Shown here: piece by piece, positions 1-7,102 of the stretch
Numbering within the stretch: position 1 is the stretch's first letter
Layout: every line of letters begins with the position of its first letter
Assembly (NCBI RefSeq): GCF_009909195.1
Contig: NZ_JAAAMU010000025.1
Location: forward strand, 1 to 64,000
From: Paenibacillus sacheonensis
Lineage (GTDB): Bacteria; Bacillota; Bacilli; Paenibacillales; Paenibacillaceae
Direction: 5' to 3'
DNA: 64,000 bases
The notes under the pieces: generated by a model
The model's database searches: none
What the model was told of the DNA's origin: nothing
The model's input: only the letters and a program-made list of their open reading frames with translations
Position numbers and translations under genes: made by a program

Positions 1-147
1 GCTGAAAGCATCTAAGCGTGAAGCCCCCCTCAAGATGAGATTTCCCAGTATGTAAGACCCCTTGAAGACGACGAGGTTGATAGGTTCGAGGTGGAAGCGC
101 AGCAATGCGTGGAGCTGACGAATACTAATCGGTCGAGGGCTTATCCT
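1..147 (+). rRNA. 23S ribosomal RNA, 3' end (partial)
   Basis: The first ~147 bases are the conserved 3' terminal part of bacterial 23S rRNA, including the final helices and the typical ending around GAATACTAATCGGTCGAGG. The gene enters from the left edge, so only its end is present. The exact 3' end is estimated. It is followed by tRNA-Asn at 239 with no recognisable 5S rRNA in the 90-base gap. Confidence 0.93.
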
Positions 148-238
148 ACAAGTTATCCCGTGGCTCAGCTAAGCAAGACACCTTTCGCAAGGTTCATATC
201 CAGTTTTCAGGGTGTAAGCTGCCCGAGTTACATACCGT

Positions 239-314
239 TCCCTGATAGCTCAGTTGGTAGAGCACTCGACTGTTAATCGAGTTGTCACAGGTTCGAGTCC
301 TGTTCGGGGAGCCA
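239..314 (+). tRNA. tRNA-Asn (GTT)
   Basis: Full cloverleaf with acceptor TCCCTGA/TCGGGGA, anticodon GTT in the ACTGTTAATC loop, T-loop GGTTCGAGTCC and encoded CCA. First tRNA of the array after the 23S gene. Confidence 0.95.
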
Positions 315-319
315 TTTCT

Positions 320-410
320 GGAGAGCTGTCCGAGTGGTCGAAGGAGCACGATTGGAAATCGTGTATACGCTAACCGCGTATCGAGGGTTCGAATCCCTCG
401 CTCTCCGCCA
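320..410 (+). tRNA. tRNA-Ser (GGA)
   Basis: Acceptor GGAGAGC/GCTCTCC, anticodon GGA, a long class II variable arm (ATACGCTAACCGCGTAT) and encoded CCA. Confidence 0.95.
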
Positions 411-415
411 GATAT

Positions 416-490
416 GGCCCGTTGGTCAAGTGGTTAAGACACCTCCCTTTCACGGAGGTAACAGGGGTTCGAGTCCCCTACGGGTCACCA
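416..490 (+). tRNA. tRNA-Glu (TTC)
   Basis: Acceptor GGCCCGT/ACGGGTC, anticodon TTC in CCCTTTCACGG, encoded CCA. Confidence 0.95.
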
Positions 491-569
491 TTTTCTTTAG
501 AAATTCTTCAAAAAAAGACTTGCCATCAGGACAAGAAATAAGTTATATTATTACTTGTCGTTCTAACGC

Positions 570-645
570 GGAGGCTTAGCTCAGCTGGGAGAGCATCTGC
601 CTTACAAGCAGAGGGTCGGCGGTTCGATCCCGTCAGCCTCCACCA
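570..645 (+). tRNA. tRNA-Val (TAC)
   Basis: Acceptor GGAGGCT/AGCCTCC, anticodon TAC in TGCCTTACAAGCA, encoded CCA. An unusually long 79-base spacer precedes it. Confidence 0.95.
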
Positions 646-672
646 TAATTGGATAGCAACATTTCTTAATGA

Positions 673-752
<80 letters not shown>

Positions 753-782
753 ACCTTCGGTATCATACCGAGACTATAATGT

Positions 783-859
783 GGAGCCGTGGTGTAGTGG
801 CCTAACATGCCTGCCTGTCACGCAGGAGACCGCGGGTTCGAATCCCGTCGGCTCCGCCA
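783..859 (+). tRNA. tRNA-Asp (GTC)
   Basis: Acceptor GGAGCCG/CGGCTCC, anticodon GTC in GCCTGTCACGC, encoded CCA. Confidence 0.95.
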
Positions 860-873
860 TTATAACCAAGTAA

Positions 874-949
<76 letters not shown>

Positions 950-977
950 TTTCAGTCAAGCAATAGTTGTACAATGT

Positions 978-1053
<76 letters not shown>

Positions 1054-1057
1054 TCAT

Positions 1058-1142
1058 GGAGGATTAGTGAAGTGGCTAAACACGGCAGACTGTAAATCTG
1101 CTCTCTCTGAGTTCGGTGGTTCGAATCCATCATCCTCCACCA
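1058..1142 (+). tRNA. tRNA-Tyr (GTA)
   Basis: Acceptor GGAGGAT/ATCCTCC, anticodon GTA in AGACTGTAAATCT, extended variable arm, encoded CCA. Confidence 0.94.
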
Positions 1143-1153
1143 CTTTTTTACCT

Positions 1154-1227
1154 AGGGGCATAGTTTAAGGGTAGAACAGCGGTCTCCAAAACCGTTAGTG
1201 TGGGTTCAATTCCTGCTGCCCCTGCCA
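1154..1227 (+). tRNA. tRNA-Trp (CCA)
   Basis: Acceptor AGGGGCA/TGCCCCT, anticodon CCA in GGTCTCCAAAACC, encoded CCA end. Confidence 0.94.
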
Positions 1228-1243
1228 ATTAAATTAGTTATAT

Positions 1244-1320
1244 GGCGATCGTGGCGAAGTGGTTAACGCACCGGTTTGTGGATCCGGCATTCGTGGGTTC
1301 AATTCCCATCGGTCGCCCCA
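1244..1320 (+). tRNA. tRNA-His (GTG)
   Basis: Anticodon GTG in GGTTTGTGGATCC. The extra 5' G (G-1) expected of tRNA-His is encoded and pairs with C73. Encoded CCA. Confidence 0.94.
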
Positions 1321-1346
1321 TTTAACTAAAACAAACAACTAAATGT

Positions 1347-1421
1347 TGGGGATTAGCCAAGCGGTAAGGCAACGGACTTTGACTCCGTCATCCCTAGGTT
1401 CGAATCCTAGATCCCCAGCCA
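1347..1421 (+). tRNA. tRNA-Gln (TTG)
   Basis: Acceptor TGGGGAT/ATCCCCA, anticodon TTG in GGACTTTGACTCC, encoded CCA. Confidence 0.95.
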
Positions 1422-1426
1422 TTTAT

Positions 1427-1501
1427 GCGGAAGTGGCTCAGCGGTAGAGCATCGCCTTGCCAAGGCGAGGGTCGCGGGTTCGATTCCCGTCTTCCGCTCC
1501 A
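1427..1501 (+). tRNA. tRNA-Gly (GCC)
   Basis: Acceptor GCGGAAG/CTTCCGC, anticodon GCC in GCCTTGCCAAGGC, encoded CCA. Confidence 0.95.
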
Positions 1502-1510
1502 TATTCAAAT

Positions 1511-1584
1511 GGCGCCATAGCCAAGTGGTAAGGCAGAGCTCTGCAAAAGCTCTACCCCCAGTTCGAGTCTGGGTGGCGCCTCCA
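1511..1584 (+). tRNA. tRNA-Cys (GCA)
   Basis: Acceptor GGCGCCA/TGGCGCC, anticodon GCA in GCTCTGCAAAAGC, encoded CCA. Confidence 0.95.
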
Positions 1585-1599
1585 CAAATTCATTACCTT

Positions 1600-1676
1600 G
1601 TGCCCTTAGCTCAGCTGGATAGAGCATTTGACTACGAATCAAAAGGTCAGGAGTTCGAATCTCTTAGGGCACGCCA
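1600..1676 (+). tRNA. tRNA-Arg (ACG)
   Basis: Acceptor GTGCCCT/AGGGCAC, anticodon ACG in TTGACTACGAATCA, encoded CCA. Confidence 0.94.
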
Positions 1677-1684
1677 AAAAGTTA

Positions 1685-1766
1685 GCCGGCGTGGCGGAAT
1701 GGCAGACGCGCGCGACTCAAAATCGTGAGGGAAACCGTGGAGGTTCGAGTCCTCTCGCCGGCACCA
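1685..1766 (+). tRNA. tRNA-Leu (CAA)
   Basis: Acceptor GCCGGCG/CGCCGGC, anticodon CAA in CGACTCAAAATCG, class II variable arm, encoded CCA. Last intact tRNA of the array. Confidence 0.94.
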
Positions 1767-1792
1767 CAATTAAACATCAGTTCCAACCATAT

Positions 1793-1828
1793 AAAACACT
1801 GTCTGGATCTTGTCCAGTCAGTGTTTTT
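1793..1828 (+). terminator. terminator of the rRNA-tRNA transcription unit
   Basis: Long near-perfect hairpin AAAACACTG-T-CTGGA / TCCAG-T-CAGTGTTTT with loop TCTTG, ending in a T run. It lies 26 bases after the last tRNA. A second hairpin (AAGCCCGAAT ... ATTCGGGCTT, about 1879-1915) follows. Confidence 0.9.
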
Positions 1829-1830
1829 GT

Positions 1831-2166
1831 CTATAGTCTACTTTGTCTTGAAGAACGAGTAGGATACGAACCGTGGAGAAGCCCGAATGCAGTCATACGA
1901 CTATATTCGGGCTTTATTGATTAGAGATAGAGGTGTAGACGATACACGAGAACGTCGGATACAGTTGAGATGCGAGGATTTTGTCGCTTGTTCAGTCTTA
2001 GGGTCTGTGACTGCCCCGCCTGAGGTCTAGGTTCAAATACCGTCGCGGGTCCGTTTTGAAGAGAGCGAAAACAACCTACAATAAGGACATAAGCAAGAAA
2101 CGAAACACAGCAAGCAAAAATACGTAATGAACGGTAAGAATGAACTTTAGAGAGGCGGTGACATAC
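1831..2166 (+). other. intergenic region before the envelope-stress operon
   Basis: No gene is supported. It contains the second hairpin at about 1879-1915 and a stretch at about 2008-2053 that resembles the T-arm and acceptor side of a tRNA (GGTTCAAATACC ... GCGGGTCC) without a matching 5' half. The promoter of the downstream operon should lie in the last 150 bases. Confidence 0.5.
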
Positions 2167-2460
2167 ATGAACGGGAAAAATGCACTTGGCGCAGCATTGG
2201 TTGTTATTGGCGGATTGATGGTGATGAAGTTTCTAGGTATTCATCTTGGTTGGATCGTCGGACTATTGATGCCTTTTATCCTCATTGGTCTTGGCGTTGT
2301 TGGAGTTCGGAACAACAGCAAGGTGGTTGGAGCGATTCTGATCGTAGTTGGCGGATTGATGCTGCTTCCAAAACTTTTCGGACTGCTTTCTCTACTGATT
2401 GCACTCGCATTGATCGTTGCTGGCGTAGCAATGTTCAAAAATCGTCAGAACCGCGTGTAA
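2167..2460 (+). CDS. small LiaI/LiaF-like membrane protein
   Basis: A 97-residue protein that is almost entirely hydrophobic, with about four short membrane segments (GALVVIGGLMVMKFLG, IVGLLMPFILIGLGVVG, AILIVVGGLMLLPKLFG, LLIALALIVAGVAMF) and a basic C-terminus. This is the pattern of the LiaI/LiaF-type transmembrane region found in cell-envelope stress operons. Start 2167 is preferred over the ATG at 2140 because AGAGGCGGTG lies just upstream. It is followed 60 bases later by a PspA gene, so it probably anchors or senses at the membrane in the same operon. The exact family is inferred from composition and context. Confidence 0.7.
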   Translation: MNGKNALGAALVVIGGLMVMKFLGIHLGWIVGLLMPFILIGLGVVGVRNNSKVVGAILIVVGGLMLLPKLFGLLSLLIALALIVAGVAMFKNRQNRV

Positions 2461-2520
2461 CGAATTGAAATTGGCAGCAATAAACGTATTCGAATGTTTG
2501 GAACGAAGGAGGATCGAGCA

Positions 2521-3219
2521 ATGAGCATTATGCGAAGAGTAAGGGACATGACGGCTGCTACGCTAAACGAGCGGCTGGAGAAGGCCGAGGATCCCGTAAA
2601 GCTGATCGATCAGTTTCTGTGGTCGACACGAGAGGAAATCATTCAAGCCGAGAAGCTGTACCAACAATGCTCGGGTCATGGCAATCATCTGAAAATGCAA
2701 TGGCAGCAAGCGGAGCAACTGAAAGAAAAGCGCGAGCAGCAAGCGATCATCGCGCTCAAAGCCGGCGAGGAGCATGTAGCGCGAATCGCCTTGATGGAGA
2801 AAGCATCCAGCGAAGAGCGGGCTGTGCAGTACCGCGAGCTATATGAACAAGCCGCACAAAGCATCAGAGAGCTGGAAGAACAGCTTCGCGAACTGCGCAG
2901 CGAGTATCAGAGCGTTTACGATAAGCGGGAGTATTTTGCGGCACGGATGGAGTCGTTACGACTGCAGCAGCGGTTGAACGAGCGATATGCGCAGAACGGC
3001 GTATTCAATTCGGCACCAGGCCAGCAATCTTCCGGTATCTTCCGCAGGCTGGATGACCGAATCAGCGACATGGAGCTGGAAGCCCGCAGTCTTCGCGATT
3101 TGCGCAAAGCAGGTCAAGAGTGGATTACCGGTGCAGGACAATCGGTGCAAAACGTCATCGAGCGCGAGATGGAGCAACTGAAGCGCAAACTGCAGCAGGA
3201 AGGATGGAAATCGCAATGA
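2521..3219 (+). CDS. PspA/IM30 family phage-shock protein (first copy)
   Basis: A 232-residue, highly charged, almost wholly coiled-coil protein with the PspA/IM30 opening (MRRVRDMTAATLNERLEKAEDP). PspA proteins are peripheral ESCRT-III-like proteins that bind stressed membranes; B. subtilis LiaH is one. Start 2521 is chosen because GAAGGAGG ends 8 bases upstream. The stop overlaps the start of the PspC gene (ATGA), showing translational coupling. With the second pspA at 3728 it forms a pspA-pspC-pspA block inside a LiaRS-type operon. Confidence 0.9.
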   Translation: MSIMRRVRDMTAATLNERLEKAEDPVKLIDQFLWSTREEIIQAEKLYQQCSGHGNHLKMQWQQAEQLKEKREQQAIIALKAGEEHVARIALMEKASSEERAVQYRELYEQAAQSIRELEEQLRELRSEYQSVYDKREYFAARMESLRLQQRLNERYAQNGVFNSAPGQQSSGIFRRLDDRISDMELEARSLRDLRKAGQEWITGAGQSVQNVIEREMEQLKRKLQQEGWKSQ

Positions 3220-3725
3220 AGAAGCTGTATCGATCGCGACGCGACAAAAAATTGTTCGGCCTCTGCGGCGGTCTAGCCGAAATGCTGAACGTAGATGCGA
3301 CGCTGGTTCGAATTCTGCTGATCGTCGTCACGGTCTTTACGAGCGGCGCATTGATTTTGGTTTATATATTGGCAGGGTTGGTCGTGCCGCAAAATCCGTA
3401 TGATTTTGGCGGCGGCTACGGATCGGGCAAGAACGGTTTCGGCGGCGGATGGAACAACCCTAACAATGGACCGTTCGGCGGCGGCAGCAACTTCGGCGGC
3501 GGTCAAGGATTTGGCCCCGGCACTGGCGGGCCCTACGGAAGTTCGTATGGCGGCCAATCGCAGCCGGGTCCAACTTGGCAGAAACCGCCGGCACAAACGA
3601 CAGCGCAGCCTGCCTCGAATATCGATGCGATGATGGAAGATCTGGAGAAACGCGCGCTGAAGAAGGAAATCGAAGAGCTTCGCGCAAAACTGGCTAAACA
3701 CGAGAACGAGAAGGGAGATGTTTAA
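3216..3725 (+). CDS. PspC-domain membrane protein with Gly-rich linker and coiled-coil tail
   Basis: A 169-residue protein. Residues ~1-65 form a PspC domain (KKLYRSRRDKKLFGLCGGLAE, then a hydrophobic segment LVRILLIVVTVFTSGALILVYILAGLVVP). Residues ~70-130 are a Gly/Asn/Pro-rich disordered linker, and the last ~35 residues are a charged helix (DLEKRALKKEIEELRAKLAK). PspC works with PspA at the membrane in stress sensing. The ATG at 3216 overlaps the previous stop and has AGGAAGGA upstream. The coiled-coil tail may bind the two flanking PspA proteins; that is inference. Confidence 0.85.
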   Translation: MKKLYRSRRDKKLFGLCGGLAEMLNVDATLVRILLIVVTVFTSGALILVYILAGLVVPQNPYDFGGGYGSGKNGFGGGWNNPNNGPFGGGSNFGGGQGFGPGTGGPYGSSYGGQSQPGPTWQKPPAQTTAQPASNIDAMMEDLEKRALKKEIEELRAKLAKHENEKGDV

Positions 3726-3727
3726 GA

Positions 3728-4417
3728 ATGAGTATTTTCAAACGCATGAAAGACATGACGAAAGCGTCCGTTCACGAACTGCTCGACAAAATGGAAGATC
3801 CAGTCGTGATGTTGAATCAATATTTGCGGGACATGGAGGCTGAGATCCATGCGGCGGAACTGACGGTCGCGAAGCAGATGGCGAACGAGCGTCGTATGCT
3901 GCAGCGCCTGGAAGAAGCGACGAGAAGCGGCGCGGATCGCGAGGGTAAAGCGGAAACCGCTCTACGGGCCGGGCAAGAAGAGCTGGCACGCAAGCTGCTG
4001 GAGGAGAAAATTTTCTTCGATCAGAAGATCGTCGAATACACAGAGCTGCACGTAAATGCCAAAACGCAGGCTGAAGAACTGATGAGCCAATTGCACGGCA
4101 TGAAGGATGAATACTACCAGCTTCGCAATAAACGCAACGAGCTGGCCGCCCGCGCCCAAATGGCGAAGGCGAAGAAGCAAATGGCGCAGGTTTCCTCGGT
4201 GCACACGATCGAAAGCGGCAATGCTTCCCGCGGCTTCAGCCGTATGGAAGAGAAGATCATGCAGTTGGAAGCAGAAGCTGACGTCATGCGCGTACCATTC
4301 GGGTCCTATAATGGACCGGCGGCGGCTGCGGGATCGGTCGATCCTTCGAAGCAATTGAAGGTCGAAGAGCAGCTGCAAGCGCTGAAAAGCCGTTTGAACC
4401 CGCCTGTCGTTGAATAA
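3728..4417 (+). CDS. PspA/IM30 family phage-shock protein (second copy)
   Basis: A 229-residue coiled-coil protein (MSIFKRMKDMTKASVHELLD) paralogous to the protein at 2521. It differs in the C-terminal part, which carries a Gly/Ala linker (NGPAAAAGSVDPSKQ) before a short terminal helix. It starts two bases after the PspC stop, so it is co-transcribed. Two different PspA subunits in one operon suggests a mixed membrane-binding assembly or subunits for different stresses (inference). Confidence 0.9.
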   Translation: MSIFKRMKDMTKASVHELLDKMEDPVVMLNQYLRDMEAEIHAAELTVAKQMANERRMLQRLEEATRSGADREGKAETALRAGQEELARKLLEEKIFFDQKIVEYTELHVNAKTQAEELMSQLHGMKDEYYQLRNKRNELAARAQMAKAKKQMAQVSSVHTIESGNASRGFSRMEEKIMQLEAEADVMRVPFGSYNGPAAAAGSVDPSKQLKVEEQLQALKSRLNPPVVE

Positions 4418-4520
4418 CGTCGCAAGTTAGAATCATACACTATGCCATGGTCGATGCGCAGCGCTGGCATCGGCCACAGGTATGTTTTTGCGCGTTCATA
4501 CATAGGGAGGAGGAACGGAC

Positions 4521-5666
4521 TTGAGCGATCCATCGTCTTCGTCAAATCGCGATGAGCCGTTGAAGCCGTCCGAACGTCCGATGCCGCCGTCAGATCGGGG
4601 CGGACTACCGGCGGCTTATCGCAACGAAGCGCCGCCGGCGCTTGTCCAAGCTGCCGAGAAACGCAAAAACGCAGCAGAGACGGTTCTATGGCTGTTCGTC
4701 ATCTTGGGCTTAAGCGTGCTTGTGCTTCAGGGAACCGGGTACGTGAAGCTCTTTGCCCTCCAAAGCAAGGCGGCGCTCATCGGGCTCTCGGTCATTGCTG
4801 CTGCATTGGTGCTCGCCGCGGTGTATAGTTATTTGCAAGGGGTAAAGCTGCGCGCCGCGCTCAAGCGGTTGTCCGACCAACAGCGACGCAAACGTCAACG
4901 CGTTACGCTGCCGGCGGAAGGGGACGCCCATGAGGCCGAGGAAACGATGTCCGAGGAGGATGAGGCTTGGACCGAGCAGGTTCGCTTTACGGCGGTCATC
5001 GAGGAGCGGCAGCGCCTGGCGCGCGAGCTGCATGATGCGGTCAGCCAGCAGTTATTCGCCATCTCCATGACGGCCACGGCGGTCAGCCGGACGATGGAGA
5101 AGGACTGGGAGCGCGCCAAACGCCAAGTGCAGCTCATTGAGGAAATGGCTTCGGTGGCGCAATCGGAAATGCGCGCGCTGCTGCTGCATCTGCGGCCGGT
5201 GCATTTGGACGGCAAACATTTGAGTCAGGCGCTGCATAGTCTCGTTGACGAGTTGAAGCAAAAGGTGCCGATGGTAATATCGTTAGAAGCCGATGTTACC
5301 GTTCAGCTCGGATCGGAGGCGGAAGATCATTTGTTCCGGATCGCGCAGGAGGCGCTCTCCAATTCGCTGCGGCATTCCAAGGCGGACCAGCTTAATATAT
5401 ACTTGCAGCAGGCAGGAGCTTTCGTGCGTTTGACGGTTCAGGATAACGGTGTCGGGTTTCATGCGGAGGAGAAGAAACAAACGTCGTACGGCTTGTTGAC
5501 GATGGAAGAGCGCGTAAACGAGCTGGGCGGCTCAATGAAGTTGATTACTTCTCCGGGCAACGGGGTCGTCATCGATATTTGGGTGCCTTCGGCAACCCAT
5601 GATGGGGGAGGAATTTTAGCGAATGGAAGCGATCGAACAAATGGACAGCATCGAACAGCCTATTAA
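4521..5666 (+). CDS. LiaS/NarX-like sensor histidine kinase
   Basis: A 381-residue protein: a Pro-rich cytoplasmic N-terminus, two membrane segments (about 60-80 and 88-108), a HisKA_3 dimerisation domain with the phospho-accepting His in RQRLARELHDAVSQQLFA (~residue 172), and a HATPase domain with EALSNSLRHSKA and DNGVGF. With so little extracytoplasmic sequence it is an intramembrane-sensing kinase like LiaS or VraS, which report cell-wall damage. TTG start at 4521, with AGGGAGGAGGAAC eight bases upstream. It overlaps the response regulator gene by 44 bases. Confidence 0.92.
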   Translation: MSDPSSSSNRDEPLKPSERPMPPSDRGGLPAAYRNEAPPALVQAAEKRKNAAETVLWLFVILGLSVLVLQGTGYVKLFALQSKAALIGLSVIAAALVLAAVYSYLQGVKLRAALKRLSDQQRRKRQRVTLPAEGDAHEAEETMSEEDEAWTEQVRFTAVIEERQRLARELHDAVSQQLFAISMTATAVSRTMEKDWERAKRQVQLIEEMASVAQSEMRALLLHLRPVHLDGKHLSQALHSLVDELKQKVPMVISLEADVTVQLGSEAEDHLFRIAQEALSNSLRHSKADQLNIYLQQAGAFVRLTVQDNGVGFHAEEKKQTSYGLLTMEERVNELGGSMKLITSPGNGVVIDIWVPSATHDGGGILANGSDRTNGQHRTAY

Positions 5667-6300
5667 AGTGCTGCTTGTCGACGATCATGAAATGGTGCGT
5701 ATCGGCTTGGCCGCCGTGCTGAACACGGAAGACGGGATCGAGGTCGTCGGGGAGGCGAGCAACGGCCACGAAGGGATTCGTTTGGCGCAGGCGTATCGGC
5801 CGGACGTCGTGTTGATGGACCTCGTCATGGACGGCATGGACGGCGTAGAGACGACGCGGAGGCTGCTCGAGCTGTACCCGGATTGCAAAGTCATCGTTCT
5901 GACCAGCTATCTCGACGATAGCAAAATGTATCCGGTTATCGAAGCGGGCGCTTTCAGCTATCTGCTCAAAACGTCGCGGGCGAACGAAATCGCCGAAGCG
6001 ATCCGTGCCGCATCCCGCGGGCAGTCGGTGCTGGAGTCGCAGGTGGCGGCCAAAATGATGAATCGTTTCCGCCAGCCGAAAGCCGAGTCCGTCAAGCCGC
6101 TGCATGATCAATTGACCGAACGGGAAATGGATGTCCTGAAATGCGTGGGTAAAGGGTTGTCCAATCAAGAAATCGCGGACGAGCTGTTCATCGGCATTAA
6201 GACGGTGAAGTTCCATGTGACGAATATCTTCGCGAAGCTGGGCGTGGAAGACCGGACGCAGGCGGCGATCTATGCGCATAAGCAGGGGCTTGCGGAGTAA
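5623..6300 (+). CDS. LiaR/NarL-family response regulator
   Basis: A 225-residue protein with an N-terminal receiver domain (KVLLVDDHEMVRIGL; phospho-acceptor Asp in DVVLMDLVMDGMDG; conserved Thr and Lys in VLTSY and LLKTSR) and a C-terminal LuxR-type HTH (LTEREMDVLKCVGKGLSNQEIADELF). The start lies inside the kinase gene, with GGGGGAGG eleven bases upstream, so the pair is translationally coupled. By analogy with LiaR and VraR it probably activates its own pspA-containing operon. Confidence 0.93.
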   Translation: MEAIEQMDSIEQPIKVLLVDDHEMVRIGLAAVLNTEDGIEVVGEASNGHEGIRLAQAYRPDVVLMDLVMDGMDGVETTRRLLELYPDCKVIVLTSYLDDSKMYPVIEAGAFSYLLKTSRANEIAEAIRAASRGQSVLESQVAAKMMNRFRQPKAESVKPLHDQLTEREMDVLKCVGKGLSNQEIADELFIGIKTVKFHVTNIFAKLGVEDRTQAAIYAHKQGLAE

Positions 6301-6342
6301 CAGCAAAGACTGCGGGAGCTGCAGATGAATACATGCAGATGG

Positions 6343-6371
6343 AAAGACGCTTGGGGCAAGCGTCTTTTGTT
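6343..6371 (+). terminator. terminator of the psp/lia operon
   Basis: Perfect 11-bp stem AAAGACGCTTG / CAAGCGTCTTT with a GGGG loop, followed by TGTTGTTT, 43 bases after the response regulator stop. Confidence 0.88.
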
Positions 6372-6426
6372 GTTTCTATGGGATTCAGGCGGTCGCGAAT
6401 AGGTGGGGGAGGATTGCTTAAAGGCG

Positions 6427-6969
6427 CTAGAGCGTATCTGGCAGCTTAAGTAAATCGAAGATTACGGCAGCGATGCGCGCGTCGTCGTCGATGGAAAAGG
6501 CGGGAAGGACAATATTCGGGCGCAGCGCCTCTGCCTGCGGCCAGACCGCCGCAATCCAGGGATTCGGGAGCTGCAGCAGCTCTTTATCCTGCTCGTTGCG
6601 AAGAAGCATGATTTTGGGATAGGGCTCGTGCTTGAAGCCCTCCACGAGAACGATATCGGCATGCTGCATATAGGCGAGCAGTGCGGAGAGCGGCTCGGGA
6701 CGATTGCTGATGATCGCGCTTCGGGCTGCCGAACTGATCGCGGTCATATCCGCCCCGGCTTCTTGATGCTTCCATGTATCCGTTCCTGGCGTGTCCATGT
6801 CGAAATCATGGGCATCATGCTTGACGGTACCCACGACAAGGTCGGCTTGTTTGAGGTGGTGGATGAGCTTGGCGATCAGCGTCGTTTTGCCGCTGTTCTT
6901 GTAGCCGACGACTTGGATCACGAGCGGAGCGGCGTTCGAGTGTTTACGGGATGCGAATTGCGATAGCAT
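6427..6969 (-). CDS. mobB: MobB, molybdopterin-guanine dinucleotide biosynthesis adaptor
   Basis: A 180-residue GTP-binding protein with a P-loop GYKNSGKTT near residue 20 and the MobB hallmarks GTVKHDAHDFDMD and VEGFKHEPYPKI. MobB helps MobA attach GMP to molybdopterin when molybdenum cofactor is made. The start at 6969 follows GAAAGAGGG; a longer in-frame extension to 7032 lacks a ribosome site. It is divergent from moeA, so the two cofactor genes share a 133-base control region. Confidence 0.88.
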   Translation of the reverse strand: MLSQFASRKHSNAAPLVIQVVGYKNSGKTTLIAKLIHHLKQADLVVGTVKHDAHDFDMDTPGTDTWKHQEAGADMTAISSAARSAIISNRPEPLSALLAYMQHADIVLVEGFKHEPYPKIMLLRNEQDKELLQLPNPWIAAVWPQAEALRPNIVLPAFSIDDDARIAAVIFDLLKLPDTL

Positions 6970-7102
6970 GGCATGCCCTCTTTCCGTGAAAGTGATCAAT
7001 TGCGAGATTTTCGACAGGCATAAGTATATCATATGGCGTATCCCCGCATTTGCCGGATTCTGTTACAATGAAAGAAAAACGCGTCATGTCAGTGGAGGTA
7101 CC

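Noticed and set aside
3420..3560. Gly-codon repeats (GGCGGC) in the PspC gene as a repeat array
   Set aside because: They encode the Gly-rich linker in frame and have no independent repeat unit.
5569..6306. A 245-codon minus-strand frame opposite the LiaR-like gene
   Set aside because: No motif; the plus strand has receiver and LuxR HTH motifs.
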